A stretch of DNA of 64,000 nt from Roseiarcus sp963742305 (GTDB taxonomy: Bacteria > Pseudomonadota > Alphaproteobacteria > Rhizobiales > Beijerinckiaceae). Each line of letters starts with the position of its first letter. The stretch's first letter is position 1. The DNA is taken from positions 62,001 to 126,000 of the forward strand of contig CAVULN010000013.1 of assembly GCA_963742305.1 (NCBI GenBank). The letters are read 5' to 3'. The notes beneath the pieces were generated by a model. The model did no database searches and was not told where the DNA came from. It saw nothing but the letters and a program-made list of their open reading frames with translations. Position numbers and translations under genes: made by a program. Shown here one piece after another: positions 51,832-60,202 of this stretch.

Positions 51832-53100
51832 ATGGGATCGCGAGGGATGAACGCGGCGTTCAGGGCTTTTTTACGGGGACTGGTTCGCAAGGGCCGTCTG
51901 GAGGTGGAGACCTCCGACGGCGCGGTCGAGACGTTCGGCGACGGCTCGGGGCCGCCGGTCGGAGCCAAGATTGTGGATCGGGCCGCGGAACGCCGGCTGA
52001 TCCTCAATCCGGCGCTGGCGTTCGGCGAACTCTATATGGACGGGCGGCTGGTCGTGACCAAAGGCGGGCTTTACGACCTCTTGGAACTTTGCGCGCGCAA
52101 CTTCGCGGACGTGGAGGAAACGCTCTGGGCCAGGGCGCTGAACAAGGCGCGCCTCGCCTTTCGCGGCTTGCACCAGCGCAACCATCGGCGCAACGCCCGG
52201 CGCAACGTCGCCGCCCATTATGACCTCAACGAGCGCCTCTACAGCCTCTTCCTCGACTCCGATCGCCAGTATTCCTGCGCCTATTTCGAATTCCCCGGCC
52301 AATCCCTCGACGATGCGCAAACCGCCAAGAGGCGCCATCTCGCCGCCAAGCTCCTGGTGAAGGACGGCGCGACGACGCTCGACATCGGCTGCGGGTTCGG
52401 GGGTCTTGCGCTCTATCTCGCGGGCGTCGCCGGCGCGAGGGTGACCGGGGTCACCCTGTCCGAGGAGCAGCTCGCCGTCGCCAAGAGCCGCGCCCGCGAG
52501 ACGGGCCTCGCCGACAAGGTCGAATTTCGCCTGCAGGACTATCGCGACGTCGGCGAGACCTTCGACCGCATCGTTTCGGTCGGGATGTTCGAGCACGTCG
52601 GCGTCAACCATTACGACGAATTCTTCGCCAAGGCCCGCGCGCTGCTCAGGGACGATGGCGTGATGCTGCTCCATTCGATCGGCCGCAACTCCGTCCCCGG
52701 CGTCACCAATCCGTGGATTCGCAAATATATTTTCCCGGGCGGCTACATTCCGAGCCTGTCCGAAGTGCTCCCGGCGATCGAGCGGGCGGGCCTGTATGTG
52801 ACGGACATCGAGATTCTCCGCCTGCATTACGCCGACACGCTGCGCGCCTGGCGGGAACGGTTCGTGGCGCGGCGGGACGAAGCGAAGAAGCTCTATGACG
52901 AGCGCTTCTGCCGGATGTGGGAATTCTATCTCGCCGGCGCGGAAACGTCCTTCCGGGTCGACGGCCACATGGTGATGCAGATTCAGCTCGCCAAACGCCA
53001 GGAATCCGTGCCTCGGACCCGCGATTACATCGCCGAGCGGGAGGGGGAGCTGCGACGCCGCGAGGCCGCGCGCCTTCCGATCCGCCACGCCGCGGAGTAG
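51832..53100 (+). CDS. cfa: Cyclopropane-fatty-acyl-phospholipid synthase
   Basis: SAM-dependent enzyme of 422 residues that adds a methylene bridge to unsaturated acyl chains of membrane phospholipids. The SAM site is TLDIGCGFGGLALYLAG, and the CFA family markers are HYDLNERLYSLFLDSDRQYS, VSVGMFEHVGVNHYDEFF, IRKYIFPGGYIPSLSEV and WEFYLAGAETSFR. The N-terminal about 120 residues form the lipid-binding domain. A second possible start, ATG at 51847, lies five codons in. A TTGAAA at 51761 with TAACGT 18 bases on is a weak promoter candidate. Confidence 0.95.
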   Translation: MGSRGMNAAFRAFLRGLVRKGRLEVETSDGAVETFGDGSGPPVGAKIVDRAAERRLILNPALAFGELYMDGRLVVTKGGLYDLLELCARNFADVEETLWARALNKARLAFRGLHQRNHRRNARRNVAAHYDLNERLYSLFLDSDRQYSCAYFEFPGQSLDDAQTAKRRHLAAKLLVKDGATTLDIGCGFGGLALYLAGVAGARVTGVTLSEEQLAVAKSRARETGLADKVEFRLQDYRDVGETFDRIVSVGMFEHVGVNHYDEFFAKARALLRDDGVMLLHSIGRNSVPGVTNPWIRKYIFPGGYIPSLSEVLPAIERAGLYVTDIEILRLHYADTLRAWRERFVARRDEAKKLYDERFCRMWEFYLAGAETSFRVDGHMVMQIQLAKRQESVPRTRDYIAEREGELRRREAARLPIRHAAE

Positions 53101-53109
53101 CGGATTTCC

Positions 53110-53143
53110 CCGTTCGCGGCGAACGGCCCGCGGGTCGGCTTTT
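53110..53143 (+). terminator. Possible intrinsic terminator after cfa
   Basis: CCGTTCG-CGG-CGAACGG (53110-53126) is a perfect 7-base stem 10 bases after the cfa stop. A TTTTT run follows 12 bases later, after a CCCGCGGG palindrome that could extend or compete with the stem. The gap between stem and T-run weakens the call. Confidence 0.4.
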
Positions 53144-53230
53144 TCTGGTTGTTCCGGTTTTGCTGGTTTTCCGGCCCGGCGCCCCGCGCCAGCAACGCGT
53201 CAGGGCACGAATTGAGAAGGACGACCTGCG

Positions 53231-53518
53231 TCAGGCCGCCGCCTCGGCGAACCGGACCGCGAGCCCGGTGGCCGTCACCCGCTCGAGCTGGACCCCGCCG
53301 ATGTCGCCGCCCTTGCAGCCCTCGACCTCGAACCGCACGTCGATAATTCCGTCAGCTCCGTAGTCTTCGGCTTCGCGCCGCAAGGCCTCGATCGCGATCT
53401 GACGATCGGCTGCGGCGCTGAGATCGCCGGCGGCCCGCCAGGGCCCCGTAGCCCGGATCCGTCCAATCGCCGTCGTACGCCGGCCGCCGTCGAGCGCGGC
53501 CGCAAAACTCACTTGCAT
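53231..53518 (-). CDS. YbjQ/UPF0145-like small protein
   Basis: 95 residues. The pattern GADGIIDVRFEVEGC preceded by a helix with AIEALRREAEDY, and the later VTATGLAVRF, fits the YbjQ (heavy-metal-binding domain, DUF74) family, which forms pentameric rings of unknown role. Start ATG 53518 gives MQVSFAAALDGGRRTTAIGR; an upstream in-frame start is less likely because the extension is basic and unlike the family. It converges on cfa. The assignment is by general pattern only. Confidence 0.6.
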   Translation of the reverse strand: MQVSFAAALDGGRRTTAIGRIRATGPWRAAGDLSAAADRQIAIEALRREAEDYGADGIIDVRFEVEGCKGGDIGGVQLERVTATGLAVRFAEAAA

Positions 53519-53710
53519 GCTCAGTCCCTGTGCCGAGGCGCGGACTCCATAACGCGCCCGGCCTTTCCGGGCCGTTAACAAGCCGTTACAGCCCGGACAT
53601 CAACCGGCCCGCCAATTGCAACAGCGCTCGGCTCGGGCGCGGACGGCGCGATCCAAAGCGTCCGGAAGGACGCCCGTCTCTCGACGGGTTATCGATCGCG
53701 CCTGCAATGG

Positions 53711-55861
53711 CTACTCCGCCGTCGGAGCGGGCTCCGGCGCAGGGGCGGGCGCCTTTTCGAGATCAGCGCCGGTCTGCTGGTCGACGACGCGCATCGACAG
53801 CTTCACCTTGCCGCGGTCGTCGTGGCCCATCACCTTGACCTTGACCCGGTCCCCTTCCTTGACGACGTCGGTCGTCTTGGCGACCCGCGTCTTGGCAAGC
53901 TGGGAAATGTGGACGAGGCCGTCCTTCGAGCCGAAGAAATTGACGAAGGCGCCGAACTCGACGGTCTTGACCACCGTCCCGTCGTAAATCTGGCCGACTT
54001 CCGGCTCCGAGGCGATCGACTTGATCCAGTTGACCGCCGCCTTGATCTTGGCGCCGTCGCTCGAGGCGATCTTCACCGTACCGTCGTCCTCGATGTTGAT
54101 CTTGGCCCCGGTCTTCTCGACGATCTCGCGGATCACCTTGCCGCCGGTGCCGATGACCTCGCGGATCTTGTCGGTCGGGATCTTCATCGTCTCGATGCGC
54201 GGCGCGAACTCGCCGAGCTCGGCCCGCGCGCCGGTAATCGCCTTGCTCATCTCGCCCAGGATATGCATGCGCCCGTCGCGCGCCTGGGCGAGGGCACGGG
54301 CCATGATCTCCTCGGTGATGCCGGCGATCTTGATGTCCATCTGCAGCGAGGTCACGCCTTCGCTGGTGCCGGCGACCTTGAAGTCCATGTCGCCGAGATG
54401 ATCCTCGTCGCCGAGAATGTCGGACAGCACCGCGAAGCGCTCGCCCTCGAGAATGAGGCCCATCGCGATGCCCGCGGTCGGCCGCTTGAGCGGCACGCCC
54501 GCGTCCATCAGCGCCAGCGACGAACCGCACACCGTCGCCATCGACGACGAGCCGTTCGACTCGGTGATCTCCGAGACCACGCGGATGGTGTAGGGAAATT
54601 CGGCCGCGGTCGGCAGCATCGGGCGAATGGCGCGCCAGGCGAGCTTGCCGTGGCCGATTTCGCGCCGGCCGGGCGAGCCCATGCGGCCCGTCTCGCCGAC
54701 CGAATAGGGCGGGAAGTTGTAGTGGAGCAGGAACCGCTCCTTGTAGGTGCCGTCGAGCGAATCGACATATTGCTCGTCCTCGCCCGTGCCGAGCGTGGCG
54801 ACCACCATCGCCTGGGTTTCGCCGCGAGTGAACAGGGCCGAGCCGTGAGTGCGCGGCAGAACGCCGACCTGAGCCAGGATCGGACGCACGGTGGTGAGAT
54901 CGCGCCCGTCGATGCGCCGCTTGTCGTCGAGAATGTTCCAGCGGACAACCTTGGCCTGGGCGTTGTGGAGCGCCTCCTTGATCTCGTCGGGGGGAAACTT
55001 CGGCTCGGCCCCCTCGGGGACCAGCGCGTGCATCACCTTCGCCTTGACGGCGTCGACGGCGGCGTAGCGTTCCTGCTTCTCGGTGATCGCGTAAGCCGCG
55101 CGCAGTTCGGCCTCGCCGATCTCCAGCACCGCCTTTTCGACCGCGGAGCGATCGTGGCCTTTGAGTTCGCGCGGCTCCTTGGCGGCCTTCTCGGCGAGGC
55201 GGATGATCGCCTGGATGACCGGCTGGAATCCGGCGTGACCGGCCATCACCGCCTTCAGCATCGTCTCTTCGGAAAGTTCCTGAGCCTCCGATTCGACCAT
55301 CAGCACGGCGTCCGCGGTTCCGGCCACGACGAGATCAAGGGTCGAGTCCTTCATCTCCTCGACGGTCGGGTTCACCCGGACCTCGCCCTTGATGACGCCG
55401 ACGCGGGCCGCTCCGATCGGCCCCATGAACGGAATCCCGGAGAGGGTGAGCGCGGCCGAGGACGCGACCATCGCCAGAATGTCGGAGTCGCTCTCGAGGT
55501 CGTAGGAGAAGACCGTGGCGATGACCTGCGTGTCGCAGCGGAAATCATCCGGGAACAGCGGGCGGATCGGCCGGTCGATCAGGCGGGAGGTGAGAGTTTC
55601 GCGGTCGGAGGGGCGCCCCTCGCGCTTGAGGTATCCGCCGGGAATGCGTCCGGCGGCGAAGGCCTTTTCCTGGTAGTGGACGGTGAGTGGAAAGAAATCC
55701 TGCCCCGGCTTCGGCTCCTTGGCGGCGACGACGGTCGCAAGCACCGTGGTTTCGCCCCAGGTGGCGAACACCGCGCCGTCGGCCTGACGGGCGAGACGTC
55801 CGGTCTCGAGCGTGAGCTTGCGGCCGCACCAGTCGAGTTCTTCGCGTTGAATGTCAAACAT
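53711..55861 (-). CDS. pnp: Polyribonucleotide nucleotidyltransferase
   Basis: PNPase, 716 residues, a trimeric 3'-5' phosphorolytic exoribonuclease of the degradosome. Two RNase PH domains are present: the first with TVLATVVAAKEPKPGQDFFP and IPGGYLKREGRPSDRE, the second with GRDLTTVRPI, LPRTHGSALFTRGETQAMV and SDILGDEDHLGDMDFKVAGT (catalytic acidic cluster). The KH domain has IREVIGTGGKVIREIVEKTG, and the S1 domain GTVVKTVEFGAFVNFFGSKD. The Pro/Ala-rich tail is usual. It follows rpsO with a 224-base leader that contains strong hairpins, suggesting post-transcriptional autoregulation as known in E. coli. Confidence 0.98.
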   Translation of the reverse strand: MFDIQREELDWCGRKLTLETGRLARQADGAVFATWGETTVLATVVAAKEPKPGQDFFPLTVHYQEKAFAAGRIPGGYLKREGRPSDRETLTSRLIDRPIRPLFPDDFRCDTQVIATVFSYDLESDSDILAMVASSAALTLSGIPFMGPIGAARVGVIKGEVRVNPTVEEMKDSTLDLVVAGTADAVLMVESEAQELSEETMLKAVMAGHAGFQPVIQAIIRLAEKAAKEPRELKGHDRSAVEKAVLEIGEAELRAAYAITEKQERYAAVDAVKAKVMHALVPEGAEPKFPPDEIKEALHNAQAKVVRWNILDDKRRIDGRDLTTVRPILAQVGVLPRTHGSALFTRGETQAMVVATLGTGEDEQYVDSLDGTYKERFLLHYNFPPYSVGETGRMGSPGRREIGHGKLAWRAIRPMLPTAAEFPYTIRVVSEITESNGSSSMATVCGSSLALMDAGVPLKRPTAGIAMGLILEGERFAVLSDILGDEDHLGDMDFKVAGTSEGVTSLQMDIKIAGITEEIMARALAQARDGRMHILGEMSKAITGARAELGEFAPRIETMKIPTDKIREVIGTGGKVIREIVEKTGAKINIEDDGTVKIASSDGAKIKAAVNWIKSIASEPEVGQIYDGTVVKTVEFGAFVNFFGSKDGLVHISQLAKTRVAKTTDVVKEGDRVKVKVMGHDDRGKVKLSMRVVDQQTGADLEKAPAPAPEPAPTAE

Positions 55862-55944
55862 CTTTCTTCATCCTGCATCAGTTGAGGATGCGAAAGCCTG
55901 CGGCCCATGCCGCCCGACGATCGGGCTCGTCATCGGCAAGACGG

Positions 55945-55999
55945 CGAGAGGCTGGCGAACGCCAGCCGCTTGCGATCCTGCCATGACGCCAGGCTCTCG
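55945..55999 (-). promoter_or_regulatory. Competing hairpins in the pnp leader
   Basis: Within the rpsO-pnp gap, GCTGGC-GAAC-GCCAGC (55951-55966) forms a perfect 6-base stem with a tetraloop. The same arm, extended to 55945-55957 (CGAGAGGCTGGCG), can instead pair with 55987-55999 (CGCCAGGCTCTCG) over 13 positions with one mismatch. The two folds exclude each other. The structure ends 84 bases before the pnp start, where E. coli pnp has an RNase III-processed hairpin used for autoregulation. Confidence 0.5.
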
Positions 56000-56085
56000 C
56001 ATTGGGTTCACGGACGCCGGCCGCGCCGCCGCCCGGTCGGGAAACGGGACGCCTTGTCGCGCGCCCCTTCGCGTGGGCGCCGCCG

Positions 56086-56355
56086 TCAGCGGCGGATGCC
56101 CAGACGCTCGATGAGGGTCTTGTAGCGCCCCTCATCCTGCTTCTTGACATAGTCGAGAAGCGTCCGCCGCTGCGACACCATCTTGAGGAGGCCGCGGCGG
56201 GAATGGTTGTCCTTGATGTGGGTCTTGAAGTGACTGGTCAGGTTGGCGATGCGCTCGGTGAGGATCGCTACCTGGACCTCGGGCGACCCGGTGTCGCCGA
56301 CTTTCAAACCATATTGATTGATGAGCGCGCTCTTGCGCTCAGCCGTGATCGACAT
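56086..56355 (-). CDS. rpsO: 30S ribosomal protein S15
   Basis: 89 residues, normal length. MSITAERKSALINQYGLKVG, DTGSPEVQVAILTERIANLT, HFKTHIKDNHSRRGLLKMVS and the RRTLLDYVKKQDEGRYKTLI end are the conserved S15 sequence that binds the 16S rRNA central domain and bS18/bS6. ATG 56355 is chosen because the long upstream open frame has no family match. It is followed by pnp on the same strand, the classic rpsO-pnp pair; truB is not upstream here. Confidence 0.98.
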   Translation of the reverse strand: MSITAERKSALINQYGLKVGDTGSPEVQVAILTERIANLTSHFKTHIKDNHSRRGLLKMVSQRRTLLDYVKKQDEGRYKTLIERLGIRR

Positions 56356-56754
56356 CGGAATGTTCCTTGATCTTGTGGGCGTAAAGCCCGTCGAAAACGG
56401 CGGCCGAACCGGGATGTCGTCCAGGTCGGTCGCAACTCCTCCGCGCGCCAAACTGCCGCGGATCAGGCGCTTATACCGATTTTGCGCTGCGGCGCCAGCG
56501 AAATCTCTGCTGTCGACGTTGAGCGAACGTGGCCCTCCGATCGCCTCACCGCCCTGGCGCTCGCACAGGCGCCTGACCTGGCCCCCGGCCCGCCCTTGGT
56601 CGAAAGGCCCCATGGCCCGGCTCCGTTGTGGACCATTTTTGGAATCAATAGCCCAACCAAAGGGCGGTGCGGGTTGTCCCTGCAAGCCGTCCTCAAGGTT
56701 GCCGCCGGGGCCGGAAGCCGCTACCAACCGCGCATCCTTCCTTGCCCGTTCCCA
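56356..56754. other. Divergent intergenic region rpsO / tRNA deacylase
   Basis: 399 bases. It holds the rpsO leader and presumably both promoters. AT-richer DNA at 56630-56665 (CATTTTTGGAATCAATAG) might belong to the deacylase promoter. No coding frame with motif support was found. Confidence 0.5.
56470..56498 (-). promoter_or_regulatory. Weak candidate promoter of rpsO
   Basis: On the minus strand TATAAG (56470-56475) is a good -10 element, but the hexamer 17 bases upstream is CTGGCG (56493-56498), a poor -35. The implied leader is about 105 bases. Listed because no better promoter is seen in front of rpsO. Confidence 0.3.
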
Positions 56755-57270
56755 ATGGCCGCCTCTCCGGACGACCTTCTTTCCTATCTCTCCGCGCTCG
56801 GCGTCGAGACCGAGACCGTCGACCATCCGCCGCTGTTCACGGTCGAGGATTCCCGGGCCTTGCGGGGCGACATTCCCGGAGGTCACACCAAGAACCTGTT
56901 CGTCAAGGACAAGAAAGGCCGGCTGTTCCTGCTCGTCCTGGGCGAGGATGCCGCGATCGACCTCAAGCGGGTGCACGAGGCGATCGGCGCGCAGGGCCGG
57001 GTTTCCTTCGGATCGGCGGAACTTCTGGAGGAGGTCTGGGGCGTCAAGCCCGGCGCGGTGACGCCGTTCGGCGCTATCAACGACCGGACCGGCAAGGTTC
57101 GCGTGGCGCTGGACGAAGCGATGATGCGCCACGAACGGCTCAACTTTCATCCCCTGGTGAATACGCGCACGACGGGGCTCAAGAGCGCCGACCTGGTCAA
57201 ATTCCTGCGCGCGACCGGGCACGAGCCCATGATCGTCAAGCTGGGGCGGGACGAACCGCCGGTTGAATAA
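56755..57270 (+). CDS. Prolyl-tRNA deacylase / YbaK-type editing protein (ProXp-ala-like)
   Basis: Free-standing editing domain of 171 residues that hydrolyses mischarged aminoacyl-tRNA, for this group typically Ala-tRNA(Pro). Conserved positions are HPPLFTVEDSRALRGDIPGG, HTKNLFVKDKKGRLFLLVL with the catalytic lysine, KPGAVTPFGAIND, and the end segment FHPLVNTRTTGLKSADLVKF. ATG 56755 aligns with the family start; the frame is open upstream but unrelated. It begins a plus-strand run with the thioredoxin and LON-N genes, separated by 85 bases. Confidence 0.92.
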   Translation: MAASPDDLLSYLSALGVETETVDHPPLFTVEDSRALRGDIPGGHTKNLFVKDKKGRLFLLVLGEDAAIDLKRVHEAIGAQGRVSFGSAELLEEVWGVKPGAVTPFGAINDRTGKVRVALDEAMMRHERLNFHPLVNTRTTGLKSADLVKFLRATGHEPMIVKLGRDEPPVE

Positions 57271-57355
57271 GAAGCTCGGGCCCTCCATCTAGGGCCTGAA
57301 AAGTGGGACATGGGCGCCGGGCCTTGCCCGCCGCCGGGCTGGAGAGATTGGAAGC

Positions 57356-58267
57356 ATGGCGAATGTCAGCGGCGCGGTCGCGCCTCAGGGCAAGTCGGGT
57401 GCGGCGAAGGAGGTCACGACCGCTTCGTTCCGCGCGGAGGTGATCACCGCGTCGATGCGCCAGCCGGTGCTGGTCGATTTCTGGGCCCCCTGGTGCGGAC
57501 CCTGCAAGCAGCTCGCGCCGGCCCTGGAGAAAGCCGTGGCCGACTCGGGCGGCAAGGTCGCGCTGGTCAAGATGAATATTGACGAGCATCCCCAGATCGC
57601 AGGCCAGCTCGGCATCCAGTCGATTCCCGCCGTCATCGCCTTCGACAAGGGCCAGCCCGTCGACGGATTTGTCGGCGCGCTGCCGGAGAGCCAGATTCGC
57701 GGCTTCCTCGAGCGCCTCATCGGGCCGCTTGAGGGCGGAGCGGCGGCGCTGATCGCGGAAGCGGAGGAAGCGGCCGCCAAGGGCGACGCAGCCGGCGCGG
57801 CGGCGATCTATTCCGAGGTCCTGGCCGAGGACCCGGGCGACGCCAAGGCGATCGGCGGGCTGGCCAAACTCCATGTCGCAGCCGGGAAGCTCGCCGAGGC
57901 CAAGGCGCTGCTCGAGACGGCGCCCCCGGCCGCTCCCGGCAAGGAGCAGGACCCCGCGGTGGTCGCGGCCTTGGCTGCGCTGCATCTCGCCGAACAGGCC
58001 TCGACCGTCGGCGAACTCGCGCCGCTCGAACAGGCGGTCGCCGCCAACCCCAACGACTATCAGGCGCGCTTCGACCTTGCCGTTGCGCTCTCGGCGAAGG
58101 GCGACCGGGCCGGGGCGGCCGACCAACTGCTTGAAATCATTCGCCGCGACCGCGCCTGGAACGACGAGGCGGCGCGCAAGCAGTTGTTGCAGTTCTTCGA
58201 GGCCTGGGGTCTCATGGACCCCGAATCGGTCGCGGCGCGCCGGAAATTGTCGGCGATCTGGTTTTGA
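57356..58267 (+). CDS. ybbN: Thioredoxin-TPR co-chaperone (YbbN/CnoX-like)
   Basis: 303 residues. A thioredoxin domain at 20-125 retains WCGPCKQLAPALEKAV, unlike E. coli CnoX, where the active site is SxxC. GIQSIPAVIAFDKGQPV carries the cis-proline. A tetratricopeptide-like helical region follows (150-303, for example AAIYSEVLAEDPGDAKAIGG and ARFDLAVALSAKGDRAGAAD). This architecture marks the YbbN group, which holds unfolding proteins for GroEL/DnaK and protects cysteines. The intact CGPC suggests that redox activity is also present. The LON-N gene follows after 29 bases. Confidence 0.93.
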   Translation: MANVSGAVAPQGKSGAAKEVTTASFRAEVITASMRQPVLVDFWAPWCGPCKQLAPALEKAVADSGGKVALVKMNIDEHPQIAGQLGIQSIPAVIAFDKGQPVDGFVGALPESQIRGFLERLIGPLEGGAAALIAEAEEAAAKGDAAGAAAIYSEVLAEDPGDAKAIGGLAKLHVAAGKLAEAKALLETAPPAAPGKEQDPAVVAALAALHLAEQASTVGELAPLEQAVAANPNDYQARFDLAVALSAKGDRAGAADQLLEIIRRDRAWNDEAARKQLLQFFEAWGLMDPESVAARRKLSAIWF

Positions 58268-58296
58268 CCGCGACCCGCCGCAAAAAAGCGCGCCCG

Positions 58297-58983
58297 ATGA
58301 GTGAGACGAGGGCCATGAAGCTCAACCGCCCCTTCGCTGGGCCGGCCGAGATGCCGGCCACGATCCCGCTATTTCCGCTCACCGGCGCGCTTCTCCTGCC
58401 GCGCCGGCCGATCCAGCTCACGGTGTTCGAGCCGCGCTATCTCGAAATGCTCGATGACGCGCTCTCCGGCGAGCGCCTCATCGGGATCATCCAGCCGGCC
58501 GACGCCGAGGAGACGGCGGATCCGGCGCCGGAGCTCTGTCCGCTCGGCTGCGCGGGCCGCATCGTCCAGTACGCCGAGATCGGGGACGGGCGCTGCTTCC
58601 TCACATTGATGGGCGTGGCGCGGTTCCATCTCAAGGCGGAGACGCCGACCGAGCTGTCTTACCGCATTGCGGCCGCGGATTATTCGGCGTTCGCCGAGGA
58701 TTTTGAAGAAGGCGCGGGCGAAGCGGCGGTCGACCGCGACGATTTGATCGAGACGCTGAAGCGCTTCGCCGAGGTCAACGAGATCAAGGTGGCCTGGAGC
58801 GATATCAAGAAGGCGTCCAACGAAGCGCTGGTCAATGGCTTGTCGATGATGAGCCCCTGCGGCCCGAAGGAAAAGCAGGCGCTGCTCGAGGCGCGGGACC
58901 TCAAGTCGCGCGCGGAAATGCTGGTGGCGATCACGACCATCGAGCTTGCCCGCGGCCAGGACGCCGCGACCCAAATTCACTGA
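58297..58983 (+). CDS. LON substrate-binding (LON-N) domain protein
   Basis: 228 residues forming a single Lon N-terminal (PUA-like) domain plus a short helical tail, without ATPase or protease parts. IPLFPLTGALLLPRRPIQLT followed by VFEPRYLEMLDDALSGERLI is the family start; GRIVQYAEIGDGRCFLTLMG and ALVNGLSMMSPCGPKEKQAL are conserved. ATG 58297 is preferred over an upstream TTG at 58264. Linkage to YbbN is a regular arrangement in alphaproteobacteria; a Trm112-like gene that often follows is missing. The function is not established. Confidence 0.92.
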   Translation: MSETRAMKLNRPFAGPAEMPATIPLFPLTGALLLPRRPIQLTVFEPRYLEMLDDALSGERLIGIIQPADAEETADPAPELCPLGCAGRIVQYAEIGDGRCFLTLMGVARFHLKAETPTELSYRIAAADYSAFAEDFEEGAGEAAVDRDDLIETLKRFAEVNEIKVAWSDIKKASNEALVNGLSMMSPCGPKEKQALLEARDLKSRAEMLVAITTIELARGQDAATQIH

Positions 58984-58999
58984 AGCGCGCGTCGCCGAG

Positions 59000-59068
59000 G
59001 GCTCTACATTCTTCGGTTTCGCGCGCCTGCTGGCGAAAAACCAGTTTCCATTTTTTCGCGGCGCGCCC
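59000..59068. repeat. Dispersed GC-palindromic repeat, copy B
   Basis: Second copy of the unit at 21456-21528: GGGCTCTA, TTTCGCGCGC, GCGAAAAACC, TTTTTTCGC and GCGCGCC occur in the same order and nearly the same spacing. It overlaps the 3' end of the glycosyltransferase gene, whose last 20 or so codons (GARREKMETGFSPAGARNRR) are therefore repeat-derived. Confidence 0.6.
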
Positions 59069-60039
59069 CGGACCGCGCCGGCCCGCGAACGGCCTCGCGT
59101 CTGTCGTCAAATCCCACCGCCCGCTCGACGACATAGAGCGGCCGGCCCTTCGCCTCGGCGTAGATGCGCCCGACATAGAGCCCGATCACGCCGGTCATCA
59201 GCATGTTGGCGCCGCCAAGCGCGGCGATGACCACGATCGTCGAGCTCCAGCCGCGCTCCAGGCTCGGATCGCCGAACGCCCACCGCGCGAGCACGCTCAG
59301 GCCATAGATGAAGGCGAGCGCGGACACGGCGCTCCCCGCCCAGAGCGCGAGGCGAAGCGGCGCGTCGGAAAACGACAGGAGCCCGTTCGCCGCGAGCGCG
59401 ATCATCTTGCGCGGCGAATATTTGCTTGTTCCCGCGGCGCGCGCCGGGCGGTCGAAGGTCACCGTTCCCTGGCGGAAGCCGATCCAGGCGAACATGCCGC
59501 GCACGAACCGGTCGCGCTCGGGCATGGCGAGAAAGCAGTCGAGCGCCCGGCGATCGATGAGGCGGAAATCCCCGGCGTTGCGGGGCTGCGGGACGTCGCC
59601 GAGCCGCGCCAGGAGCCGGTAGAACAGATCCGCCGTCGCCCGCTTGAATCGGCTCTCGCCCTGGCGCGAGAGGCGCTCGGCGGAGACGACGTCGTAGCCT
59701 TCCTTCCATTTGGCGACCATCTCGAGCGCGACTTCGGGCGGGTCCTGCAGATCCGCGTCCATCACGATGACCGCGCGGCCCGCGGCGTGATCGAGCCCGC
59801 TGGTGATCGCGATCTGATGGCCGAAATTGCGCGACAGCTTGATCAGCCGGTACCGCTTGTCGGCGCGCGCCTTGGCCTCGATCACGATCGCGCTGGTGTC
59901 GCTCGACCCGTCGTCGACGACAATCACCTCGGCCTCGGCGTCGAGCGACGCCGATGAGGGCGTCGAGACGCCTGAGGAGGATCGGGATGACCGCCTCCTC
60001 GTTGAAGATCGGCACGACGAGGGAATAGGTCGGCGGCAT
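59004..60039 (-). CDS. Family 2 glycosyltransferase, DPM1/GtrB-like (frameshifted)
   Basis: Inner-membrane glycosyltransferase of about 344 residues of the polyprenyl-phosphate sugar synthase type. MPPTYSLVVPIFNEEAVIPI is followed by one extra base near 59949, then LDAEAEVIVVDDGSSD in the next frame. DADLQDPPE carries the acidic nucleotide-sugar motif, FRLIDRRALDCFLAMPERDR and RGMFAWIGFRQGTVTFDRPA follow, and two C-terminal membrane segments (LALWAGSAVSALAFIYGLSV and ALGGANMLMTGVIGLYVGRI) complete the GtrB pattern. It probably loads a sugar onto undecaprenyl phosphate for envelope glycan modification. The C-terminal end runs into a dispersed repeat. Confidence 0.9.
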
Positions 60040-60202
60040 GACGGCGCAGCCTTGTCGGGGAGCCAAAGTCCAGACACTATCTGGCAAAGGCCTAAAGAAA
60101 GGCTTTGCGGCGCGCGGAGGGTCATGGCGCTACTCCGTCGGCGCCTTGTCTGATAGGATGGTTACGATGTGGTAAGCGGCGTTCGCCCGCGCGGAGTTGG
60201 CC

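Noticed and set aside
53822..55885. 687-codon open frame on the plus strand, opposite pnp
   Set aside because: It is the mirror of a highly conserved pnp gene in GC-rich DNA. Its translation is His/Asp/Arg-rich with no motif.
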